Assembly (NCBI RefSeq): GCF_009917385.1
Contig: NZ_QWLJ01000010.1
Span: 1-64,000 of the forward strand
Direction: 5' to 3'
Source: Roseburia sp. 1XD42-34
GTDB taxonomy: Bacteria; Bacillota; Bacilli; Bacillales; Amphibacillaceae
Length of the DNA stretch: 64,000 bases
The translations under genes were made by a program, and so were the position numbers. This document shows positions 30,073 to 37,521 of the stretch, piece by piece. How positions within the stretch are numbered: the stretch's first letter is position 1; each line of letters begins with the position of its first letter. The notes below the pieces were generated by a model. It saw nothing but the letters and a program-made list of their open reading frames with translations, ran no database searches and was not told the origin of the DNA.

Positions 30073-31161
30073 ATGGAGTGGAGAACTAGTCATCCGTATT
30101 ATATGTATGATGAAATTGTGTTACAACCAGAATATTTAAAGAAACTCTTCCTATCCTTTAAAATTCAAAATCACGATAAAATTTTTAGTGCCTTAAAAGA
30201 TAGTAATAGAATTTTTCTTGTTGGATGTGGAACTTCTTATAACGCAGCTATGTCCAGTTTTAGTATCAGTCAAATTATTTTTAAAAAAGAAAATAAGTTT
30301 AGAGCAATACCAGCTCGAGAATTAATGTCTCCGGACATTTCCCTAAACAATAAGGATGTAGTAATTGCTTTCTCTCATTCTGGTGACACAAAAGCTACGT
30401 TTGATTGTATAGAAATGGCGAATCAGAACAACTGCAAAACCATATTGGTTACTGGTAATACTGATAGTAGATGTGCAAATATATCCGATTTTGTCTTTAC
30501 GTATGGGTATCAAAAAGATAAGTCTCTTGCACATACAATCACCTATACACTAAGTGTTTTCCTTATGTTACTAATTATGGGTATATTATCAAAAAGAATG
30601 GGTGGTGTTGCTATAGACGATAGAATTAATTCTATAGCTATTCAGTTACCTTCTCTTTTCGAAAATATTATTAACCGTAGAAAAGAAATTAAAAAAATAG
30701 CAGAAAGTCTAAAAAGTAAATTTTATGTTATTTGTGGCAATGAAAGCACCATCGGTGTAGCTCATGAAGCAGCATTGAAGTTTGGGGAAGTTCACTATAC
30801 TCCTACAATTAGTATGGATATAGAACAAATATTCCATGGACCATTAGTAATGTGTGATAAAGATACTACAATAGTAGTAACCACTAGCAATATTAATATA
30901 GACAGTAGAATATCTGATCTATTTAAGGCAAGTAGGATTATTGGTAGTACATCAGTACTTTTTACAACCGAAAAAAGCAGTGTAAATAATTCTAATTATG
31001 TGTTTCATATGCCACATTGTCATGAACTCTTAGTTCCATTACTGTACACTTTACCAATGCAACTGATTAGTTATTATATCTCAATAAACAAAAAACTAAA
31101 TCCAGATTACATCCGTAGAGATCAGTTAGCCTATAAAGAAGCGCGTGAAGCCTATGAATAA
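30073..31161 (+). CDS. SIS-domain protein related to GlmS isomerase / fructosamine deglycase
   Basis: ATG 30073 follows AAAGGAGAAT; the frame is open upstream but that part is the preceding gene in another frame. The 362 residues hold two SIS domains: LVGCGTSYNAAMSSF and FSHSGDTKATFDCI (first), YVICGNESTIGVAHEAALKF and a FHGPLVMC segment (second). The C-terminus (DQLAYKEAREAYE) resembles the GlmS/FrlB end. There is no glutaminase domain. Such proteins handle phosphosugar-amine adducts or aldose/ketose isomerisation. Its role in the N-N cluster is unknown; binding or cleaving a sugar-hydrazine adduct is conceivable. Confidence 0.8.
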   Translation: MEWRTSHPYYMYDEIVLQPEYLKKLFLSFKIQNHDKIFSALKDSNRIFLVGCGTSYNAAMSSFSISQIIFKKENKFRAIPARELMSPDISLNNKDVVIAFSHSGDTKATFDCIEMANQNNCKTILVTGNTDSRCANISDFVFTYGYQKDKSLAHTITYTLSVFLMLLIMGILSKRMGGVAIDDRINSIAIQLPSLFENIINRRKEIKKIAESLKSKFYVICGNESTIGVAHEAALKFGEVHYTPTISMDIEQIFHGPLVMCDKDTTIVVTTSNINIDSRISDLFKASRIIGSTSVLFTTEKSSVNNSNYVFHMPHCHELLVPLLYTLPMQLISYYISINKKLNPDYIRRDQLAYKEAREAYE

Positions 31162-32236
31162 AAAACTTGTAGCAAAAACTGTTAACCCTCATGGGGTAAT
31201 TGATAGGATAAAATCTCAAAATGCCGATAAAGAAGTTTTTAGAATTGGTATTAGCGCTAATTTAGGTGGGCATACAAGAGAATTGTATGCAGGGGTAGGG
31301 CTTGCAGTTCAAGAATATTTAAACGAAGAAAAGGGAGCTTATAACATTGAATTATTATGGGAAGAGAGCTCATTCGAACAAGGTTCTACAAGAAGGGCAG
31401 CAAACCTGTTAGTAAATAGAGGTGCTGAGGCTATAATTGGCCATTTGAGCGCAAATCAATCACTTGTAGCAGCTAGTATATATTCAGATATAGGCATTCC
31501 CTTTCTTGCTCCCGGCACTACACACCCTCTATTAACTGAACAAGGGTACGATAATATCCTTAGAGTCTGTGGTAGAGATGAGAATATGGCTTCTGAAATG
31601 GTCAAGTTAGCGAAAAAATTGGTCTATAATAATCAATTACAAATCGTTTATCAGCAAAATAATTATGGTGAACAGTTATCCATGTTACTTAAGAGATCAA
31701 TAAAAGAAAAAGGTCTTCATGAGAAAAAACCCTTAATAATTAGTGAAAATGTGATAGCAGATATTGATAATGAAGATACCATATTATTTGCAGGCACTTA
31801 TGAAGGAGCAGTGTTATTAACGGAGCAAATAAAAAAATCTAACTTTAGGGGTGCGGTTATATTTGGTGATGATATTTTTGTTGCTGACTTCCCCATTCTT
31901 ATAAATGATAGCAAACAACTTTATACGGTTTCGACAAAGAAAGAACTATATAACATTAACTATGAGGAATTCTCTAAAAAATATAGCGAATTAGTCTGTA
32001 TGAATCCTGCTGCTTATTCGGTTACAAGTTATCTTGCAGCAAAGATTCTACTAAAAAATATCAAAATATTGAAAAAAATGGGTTGTAAAACGCTCGTAAA
32101 CAGGTTGAAAAGTGGCGTTTTAATAGGAAACAAGGAAATTTCTTTTTCACCAAATGGAGATGTTTTAGATTTTGAGTGGGATATTTACAGAATAAAAAAT
32201 AGAGGATTCTTAAATGTGAATAGGAGTGATTTATAA
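31154..32236 (+). CDS. type I periplasmic-binding-fold protein without signal peptide
   Basis: ATG 31154 overlaps the SIS gene by eight bases; an in-frame GTG lies nine bases earlier. The 360-residue sequence follows the branched-chain amino acid / AmiC binding-protein pattern: FRIGISANLGGHTRELYAGV, AVQEYLNEE, AEAIIGHLSANQSLVAASIY (about 95-115), GIPFLAPGTTHP, FAGTYEGAVLL. There is no hydrophobic leader and no lipobox; the N-terminus is charged. A cytosolic ligand-sensing role, as AmiC has with amides, is more likely than transport. No ABC transport genes are nearby. Confidence 0.75.
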   Translation: MNKKLVAKTVNPHGVIDRIKSQNADKEVFRIGISANLGGHTRELYAGVGLAVQEYLNEEKGAYNIELLWEESSFEQGSTRRAANLLVNRGAEAIIGHLSANQSLVAASIYSDIGIPFLAPGTTHPLLTEQGYDNILRVCGRDENMASEMVKLAKKLVYNNQLQIVYQQNNYGEQLSMLLKRSIKEKGLHEKKPLIISENVIADIDNEDTILFAGTYEGAVLLTEQIKKSNFRGAVIFGDDIFVADFPILINDSKQLYTVSTKKELYNINYEEFSKKYSELVCMNPAAYSVTSYLAAKILLKNIKILKKMGCKTLVNRLKSGVLIGNKEISFSPNGDVLDFEWDIYRIKNRGFLNVNRSDL

Positions 32237-33051
32237 TGCCAGTTTTATTTTCATTCGGATTAACTTGTAATTTAGATACTGCAAAGAAAGATTTAGGTAA
32301 TTGGAAAAAATATTCTAAAGCAGTTTTAAAAGATCATATCTATACATTTTCAGGGTTCCACCCAGACTTCCATGGAGGAACATCAACTGTAATTCATAAG
32401 GACGGTGGAGAAGTATTAGGAATTGCATTTGAAATCAATGAAAATCAAGTTAATTTCCTTACGGATAATGATTATGGTTATGAATTAAAGGAAAAAGAAA
32501 TACTTATTTCAGATAAAAAAGTAAAAGCTTATATTATGGAACCTACAATTGTTGAAGAATTAAGAGAGCCTTCTTTGACTTACTACGAAAGTGTTAAAAC
32601 TGCCTTAAATCAGCACTATCCAAAAGAAATTGTAGATCGTTATTTGGAGAGGGCGCTTAAAAGAACAAAGAAGCAAGGGGTGAATATCCAACGGTATAAT
32701 CCTGATAGTTACAAGCATGAGTATGGTTCGTTACTGAGAAGAATATATCCTTGGGATAAAAGCCGTAAATCACCATTTGGTTCGGGATTTATAATAGTAC
32801 AACCTGGAGAAACAACACAACCCCACAATCATGATGAGGAAGAAACTTTTATCATCCTTGAAGGAGAAGGTGTTATAAATGTTGATGGAGAAACACAAAA
32901 AGTATACCCAGAAGATGTTATTTACTTCGAGCCCTTCTCTGTCCATTCACTTCATAATACAGGGGATAAGGAACTAAAGTTTTTGGCAGTTTGGTGGGGA
33001 GCTGTTGGAGTTGAACAGTATCAATTGGAAAATAAAAATTGGAAACAATAA
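32236..33051 (+). CDS. cupin protein of the hydrazine-synthetase type with GGCT-like N-domain
   Basis: ATG overlaps the stop before it by one base. The 271 residues have two parts. Residues 1-145 resemble a gamma-glutamylcyclotransferase-like fold (FSFGLTCNLD opening, GEVLGIAFEINENQ, then LREPSLTYYESV and a helical IVDRYLERALKR). Residues about 170-260 are a cupin with metal ligands in TQPHNHDEEETFIILEGEG (H-x-H...E) and the second motif YFEPFSVHSLHN. In characterised systems a zinc cupin joined to a MetRS-like domain builds the N-N bond between an N-hydroxylated diamine and an aminoacyl ester. Here the two halves are separate neighbouring genes. Confidence 0.8.
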   Translation: MPVLFSFGLTCNLDTAKKDLGNWKKYSKAVLKDHIYTFSGFHPDFHGGTSTVIHKDGGEVLGIAFEINENQVNFLTDNDYGYELKEKEILISDKKVKAYIMEPTIVEELREPSLTYYESVKTALNQHYPKEIVDRYLERALKRTKKQGVNIQRYNPDSYKHEYGSLLRRIYPWDKSRKSPFGSGFIIVQPGETTQPHNHDEEETFIILEGEGVINVDGETQKVYPEDVIYFEPFSVHSLHNTGDKELKFLAVWWGAVGVEQYQLENKNWKQ

Positions 33052-33063
33052 GGAGGGTGAAAA

Positions 33064-34668
33064 ATGAATAAAATGTTTGTTACAGCAACACCACCTACAC
33101 CTAATGGTGACCTTCATATCGGTCATTTAGCAGGCCCTTATCTAGGAGCAGATGTTTATTCACGTTTCAAAAAACTACAAGGTAACGACGTTTCTTATAT
33201 TACTTATGGCGACGATAACCAAAGTTATGTATCTACGACTGCTAATAATAAAAAGATAGATCCAGTTGCAATGGTTGAAAACAATAACACTACTATAATG
33301 TCTACATTAAAGGCGGCTAATATTGAAGTGGATTTATATAAAACACCACTAGGTAATAACAAACATACAAATTATGTTTTAACCTTCTTTTTAGAACTAT
33401 ATAATAGTGGGAAATTAAAAAAGAAAACTAAGGATATTTTATACTGTCAGGATTGTAATTTATATTTGTATGAATCATTTGTTAAAGGATTGTGTCCCTA
33501 TTGTAAAAATGAATCATCTGGTAACTTATGTGAAGCTTGTGGCCAAATAAATGATCCAATTGAATTAGAACACCCAACTTGTACTATTTGTGGAACAACG
33601 CCTAAAACAACTCAATATACGGGACTTTTTTTTCCGATCAACGAGTATAAAGATAAGTTAAAAAAATTTTATTCATCTAGAACTACTTGGAGAGCTCAAT
33701 TGATGGAATACTGTAATTATATCGTTTCAAAAGATATTCCAGACTATCCAGTAACCTATCCTTCAAGTTGGGGAATTCCAGTTCCTATTGAAGAGTTCAA
33801 GGGACAAGTAATCAATGTGTGGTTTGAAATGTATCCAGGGACTTTAGAAAGTATGGAATCAGATAATATATATTCTGATAATTATACAACTAACAGCACC
33901 TTAATACAATTTCTCGGCTTTGATAACAGTTTCTTTAATGCTGTATTGCATATCGCTAGTGCATTTGCTATAGATAGAGATGAGTTATTACCTGAACATA
34001 TTATTACTAATTATTTTTATTTGCTTGATGAAAAAAAATTTTCTACTAGCAAAGGACATGCTCTTTGGGGTAGTAAAATCTTACAAGATATTCCATCAGA
34101 TAACCTAAGGTTTTATTTGTCTTTAACCAATCCTGAACATATGCAAACTAATTTCTCTTTAGACGATTTTTTTGAAGCTAACAAGAAAATGACTAGTAAA
34201 TGGGAAGAAGCAGTAAATAGATATGTTGATATAGTTAATCAAGATTTTAAGGGAACAATACCAAAAACTGATTCGATACACTACCAAGCTACCAGCCTGA
34301 TACAGAGAACAAAAAATAATTTAGAAAGATATTATGATTTACAACAATTTAGTTTACGAAAAGCCGCTCATGAATTAGAAGATTATATGGATTCTATAAA
34401 AGACTATTTGGATAGGATAGTTATACCTTTGAAAGATAAAGATATTCATATGTATAAACGACATGTAGCTAACTTTAGTTATATACTAAGTTCTCTGGCT
34501 ATCTTCTCTTTCCCCATAATGCCGAATTTCTCGAGAAAATTATATAGAAACTTAGGGGCAAAAGATTCCGATTTAAAATGGGAAAACCTATATAATATCG
34601 ATACATTTACCGAAGTTGGAAATGAAAAGCAATTTTTTTTCTCCGTCATATCTAGGAGAAAATCATGA
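33064..34668 (+). CDS. methionyl-tRNA-synthetase-like amino-acid-activating enzyme
   Basis: GGAGGGTG precedes ATG by six bases. The 534 residues keep the class I synthetase body: GDLHIGHLAGPYLGAD (HIGH motif, about 17-32), a connective insert with four CxxC-type pairs (CQDC, CPYC, CEAC, CTIC) for zinc, and FSTSKGHALWG (KMSKS loop, about 330). It lacks the C-terminal tRNA-binding extension of housekeeping MetG. Its place between a cupin and an aspartokinase-like gene argues against protein synthesis. It should adenylate an amino acid for attack by an N-hydroxylysine-type partner, as in cupin-MetRS hydrazine synthetases. The amino acid is unknown. Confidence 0.85.
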   Translation: MNKMFVTATPPTPNGDLHIGHLAGPYLGADVYSRFKKLQGNDVSYITYGDDNQSYVSTTANNKKIDPVAMVENNNTTIMSTLKAANIEVDLYKTPLGNNKHTNYVLTFFLELYNSGKLKKKTKDILYCQDCNLYLYESFVKGLCPYCKNESSGNLCEACGQINDPIELEHPTCTICGTTPKTTQYTGLFFPINEYKDKLKKFYSSRTTWRAQLMEYCNYIVSKDIPDYPVTYPSSWGIPVPIEEFKGQVINVWFEMYPGTLESMESDNIYSDNYTTNSTLIQFLGFDNSFFNAVLHIASAFAIDRDELLPEHIITNYFYLLDEKKFSTSKGHALWGSKILQDIPSDNLRFYLSLTNPEHMQTNFSLDDFFEANKKMTSKWEEAVNRYVDIVNQDFKGTIPKTDSIHYQATSLIQRTKNNLERYYDLQQFSLRKAAHELEDYMDSIKDYLDRIVIPLKDKDIHMYKRHVANFSYILSSLAIFSFPIMPNFSRKLYRNLGAKDSDLKWENLYNIDTFTEVGNEKQFFFSVISRRKS

Positions 34669-35648
34669 AAAAGATAAAAGTTCTCAAATTTGGTGGGAAT
34701 TCTTTGCGAACAATTTCAGACCGCAAAAATATTGTTAAGACTATTAGTAAGGAAAGAGATAATGGGTTTAATTTAATTATAGTTGTATCTGCAATAGGAA
34801 GATTGGGGGATCCTTATGCAACTGATACACTATTAAGACACATTAAACATAATGTATTATCCCCAAGAGAAACAGCGCAAATTACTTCTTGCGGTGAAAT
34901 TATTTCGAGTATTGTATTGAGTTCACACTTAAATTCCTTAGGTATAAAGGCATCTGCTTTGACAGGGGCAAGAGCTGGAATAAAAACATCTAATGATTAT
35001 TTAAATGCAAGGATAATATCTATAGATAAAAAAAATATAGATAACCTAATTAATGAAGGTGACATTCCAATAGTGGCTGGATTCCAAGGGGAAAATAGCT
35101 ATGGTGAAACAACCCTACTTAGTAGGGGAGGAAGCGATGTAACTGGAGCAGCCATATCCCAAACTTTCGATGCTTGCCAGTTGGATATTTATACAGATGT
35201 ACCTGGAATCATGACTACAGACCCTAAAATAACAAAATCTGCTAAAACATTAAAATACCTAAATTATGATCAAGCCTTAAAGATTGCTACTAGTGGTGGT
35301 AAAGTAATTCACCCAGAAGCAATTAGATGGGCTAAAGAAAATAATATAGTGATTAAAATTAAATCTTTATATAATACACAAGAAACTACTATTACTGAAA
35401 ATTCAAATTATGATCAAACGCGAGGTAGTATCATTTGCCTTACAACAAATTCGATGGATGACAAAAAAGGAAAAATAACGATTATAGGCGATAGATTAAA
35501 TAAGAATCGAGATATTCATAGTTATATTTTATACGACGACCTGAATATTCAATCATTTTCTTTTTTGCATGATAAAATCGAGTTAATATTACCAAAACAT
35601 AACGTCAACAATTGGATAAAAGTGTTTCATGAAAATTTTATGGAATGA
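34665..35648 (+). CDS. DapG-like aspartate kinase lacking a normal regulatory domain
   Basis: It overlaps the MetRS-like gene by four bases. The 327 residues match the catalytic half of B. subtilis DapG-type aspartokinase: VLKFGGNSL, VVSAIGRLGDPYATDTLL, SCGEIISSIV, LTGARAGI, LLSRGGSDVTGAA. Typical DapG has about 404 residues with tandem ACT domains; here only about 75 diverged residues follow position 250. Loss of the ACT pair would free the enzyme from lysine or DAP feedback and raise the lysine supply. No aspartate semialdehyde dehydrogenase is in the cluster, so it would feed the host pathway. A carboxylate kinase acting on a cluster intermediate is the alternative. Confidence 0.82.
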   Translation: MKKIKVLKFGGNSLRTISDRKNIVKTISKERDNGFNLIIVVSAIGRLGDPYATDTLLRHIKHNVLSPRETAQITSCGEIISSIVLSSHLNSLGIKASALTGARAGIKTSNDYLNARIISIDKKNIDNLINEGDIPIVAGFQGENSYGETTLLSRGGSDVTGAAISQTFDACQLDIYTDVPGIMTTDPKITKSAKTLKYLNYDQALKIATSGGKVIHPEAIRWAKENNIVIKIKSLYNTQETTITENSNYDQTRGSIICLTTNSMDDKKGKITIIGDRLNKNRDIHSYILYDDLNIQSFSFLHDKIELILPKHNVNNWIKVFHENFME

Positions 35649-35661
35649 TTTATAAAAAATT

Positions 35662-35700
35662 AATAAACAACTCATGCCTATTGGTATGGAGTTGTTTATT
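35662..35700. terminator. terminator between the N-N operon and alkA
   Basis: AATAAACAACTCAT (35662-35675) pairs with ATGGAGTTGTTTATT (35686-35700) with a small bulge. It is placed between converging genes and looks usable on both strands. Confidence 0.8.
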
Positions 35701-35737
35701 AATTAATATGTTATAAAACAATTCCAATATAGTTTTA

Positions 35738-36631
35738 TCAGTATATGAGCCTCCACAAGAAAAAGGTCGCATACGATTCATATCCTTTCCAAGATGAGGC
35801 AATTTTTTTAATTTCATTAATTGATGGTTTTTTATCTAAACCACCAACTAATTTTATAGCATTATGTAGACCCACATCGTTTATAGGAAAGGCATCAAGA
35901 TATCTTACACACCTTAATAAGACATAGTTTGCGGTCCATGGACCAATTCCTTTTATTTCAGTTAGAGTATTAACAGCTTCATCAATATTAGATAGTTGCA
36001 ATAATTTCTCTTTTGATACTTTTTGGTTATCAATAGCACATGCAATTTCTTTAATGTATTCACATTTTCTTCTTGACATTCCTAATTTAAATAATTCATC
36101 AATGCTTTCAGAAGCTATTACGCTTGCGGTAGGAAACAACCAATAATCCTCATTATCATAATTAATTTTTTTGCCATATTTTTTAATAAATCTATCTTTT
36201 AACGTAGAGGCAAAAGTTAAATTTATCTGCTGACCTAAAATAGCCCATACAAAGGCCTCGAAAATGTCAGGTATTCCTATATTTCTTAAACCATAAAATT
36301 TTGATAATGGGAGCTGAAGGTACTTGTCATTTTTAGCAATGTCGTAGAAAGTGGTTAGATTTGTATCTAAATCAAGCCAGTCTCTAACGTACAATATAAT
36401 CTTATTTTCCGTTATTTCGTTGAACTTTTGATTAAAGTCCTCAATGTGAATAATTAGTTCATTAGAATATTCATAAACCTTTAAAAAAAATGGATTTTCA
36501 TCTATGACAATAAATCGTTTTACACTTTTATGATCAGTATGAAATAATCCATCTTCTGTACTTTTTAAATAGTCCAGGTTCATATTAAAAGAAAAATCCT
36601 TGGGGTAAGATATGCTCTTTTTTATTAACAT
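35738..36631 (-). CDS. alkA: DNA-3-methyladenine glycosylase II
   Basis: The 297-residue protein starts at 36631 with AAAAGGAGTTTTCAT upstream. An AlkA-type N-domain (about 1-105) is followed by the HhH-GPD repair domain: AFVWAILGQQINLTFAS (about 128-145), the helix-hairpin-helix LTEIKGIGPWTANYVLLR (about 220-237) and catalytic Asp in DAFPINDVGLHNAI (about 250). It excises alkylated purines from DNA. In B. subtilis alkA and adaA are neighbours; here 13 kb of biosynthetic genes lie between them. It may therefore be host DNA pushed apart by insertion, or part of the cluster's self-protection. Confidence 0.9.
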   Translation of the reverse strand: MLIKKSISYPKDFSFNMNLDYLKSTEDGLFHTDHKSVKRFIVIDENPFFLKVYEYSNELIIHIEDFNQKFNEITENKIILYVRDWLDLDTNLTTFYDIAKNDKYLQLPLSKFYGLRNIGIPDIFEAFVWAILGQQINLTFASTLKDRFIKKYGKKINYDNEDYWLFPTASVIASESIDELFKLGMSRRKCEYIKEIACAIDNQKVSKEKLLQLSNIDEAVNTLTEIKGIGPWTANYVLLRCVRYLDAFPINDVGLHNAIKLVGGLDKKPSINEIKKIASSWKGYESYATFFLWRLIY

Positions 36632-36777
36632 TATGAAAACTCCTTTTGAACATATTAATTATAAAGTTAGCACAAATACACGTACCATAATGTTGTTATC
36701 TTGCTTTCATATTCTTATTTACTTGTAAAAATAAAAGGCTCTATACTAAATGTGGTGGTACTCCTTATTGCGCCAAT

Positions 36778-37104
36778 ATGCAGAAAGATGTAAAAAAATG
36801 CACTCATTCCCCCTCTTTTGATCATCTTGAGTTGCAGAGACAAAAGCTAAAGGAGAGGGGAAGAGTGCAATATCATCTTCTCATAGATTTATTGGGGATA
36901 AAAGTTAAACGAGCAGAAGTATGGGAGGTAAAAGAAGAATCCACGAAATTATTGGTAGAGCTTTATACAAGATTAAAAAGCAAACATGTCCATCCTGTAA
37001 GGCGAAAACAAAGTGAGTGCATAGCTACCGAAAGCAGTTGGAGACCTATAGTTCACACGTGGGCTACAAATAAGCAGTTGGAGGTGAATCAATACCCCAA
37101 CTAA
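36778..37104 (+). mobile_element. ISL3-like transposase N-terminal remnant
   Basis: The frame from about 36865 reads HLLIDLLGIKVKRAEVWE, then KLLVELYTRLKSK. A one-base shift near 36980 gives KQTCPSCKAKTK, stop, VHSYRKQ, which is the zinc-finger and VHDYR pattern at the start of ISL3-family transposases. The rest of the element is missing. From 37105 to 37460 there is no gene; an imperfect stem at 37424-37452 (ACTCCT/AGGAG) lies in the hag upstream region. Confidence 0.5.
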
Positions 37105-37460
37105 TGGAAGATTCATTTTATTATGGTGGCAATACAATGGTTCATTACCAAGATATCTTAGGTAGAAATTTAAATTTCTACAAAAAATCTTACATTTAAC
37201 TATAAACAATAGAAAATACATACCGATATAAATAATGCATCACCAAAAAAGATAGTTTATCTAACTTTAGAAGAAGCGTTGGACAAGAATTATCCTTATG
37301 GATGAGCGAGGATTCAAGGCAAAATGGAAGTACAAAAAATCTCTGGAACAAAAGAACAAACCTAACACTAAAAGCACAATTCCAGAAGGTTTTAACATGA
37401 TGCCCGAATAAATTCATTTCGATAATAACTCCTATTATCAGGAGATTATTATAAATAAAA

Positions 37461-37512
37461 ACTAGCATTTCACAAGGATGGGTCTTGCTAGTAAAAACAA
37501 ACACATGGAGGT
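37461..37512 (+). promoter_or_regulatory. CsrA-type leader of hag: hairpin-loop site plus ribosome-site overlap
   Basis: ACTAGCA (37461-37467) pairs with TGCTAGT (37486-37492) and displays ACAAGGATG in the loop, matching the core of the CsrA consensus RUACARGGAUGU. A second GGA lies in ACACATGGAGGT at 37501-37512, which is also the ribosome site. Two sites of this arrangement let CsrA block hag translation in B. subtilis. No sigma-D promoter could be placed with confidence. Confidence 0.65.
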
Positions 37513-37521
37513 AGAAAAGGT

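Noticed and set aside
33064-34668. A second housekeeping methionyl-tRNA synthetase
   Set aside because: The C-terminal tRNA-binding extension is absent and all neighbours are biosynthetic; antibiotic-resistant MetRS copies would not need a cupin partner.
37105-37521. Sigma-D promoter for hag
   Set aside because: GCCCGAATAA near 37406 is similar to the -10 GCCGATAA, but no TAAA lies at the required distance.
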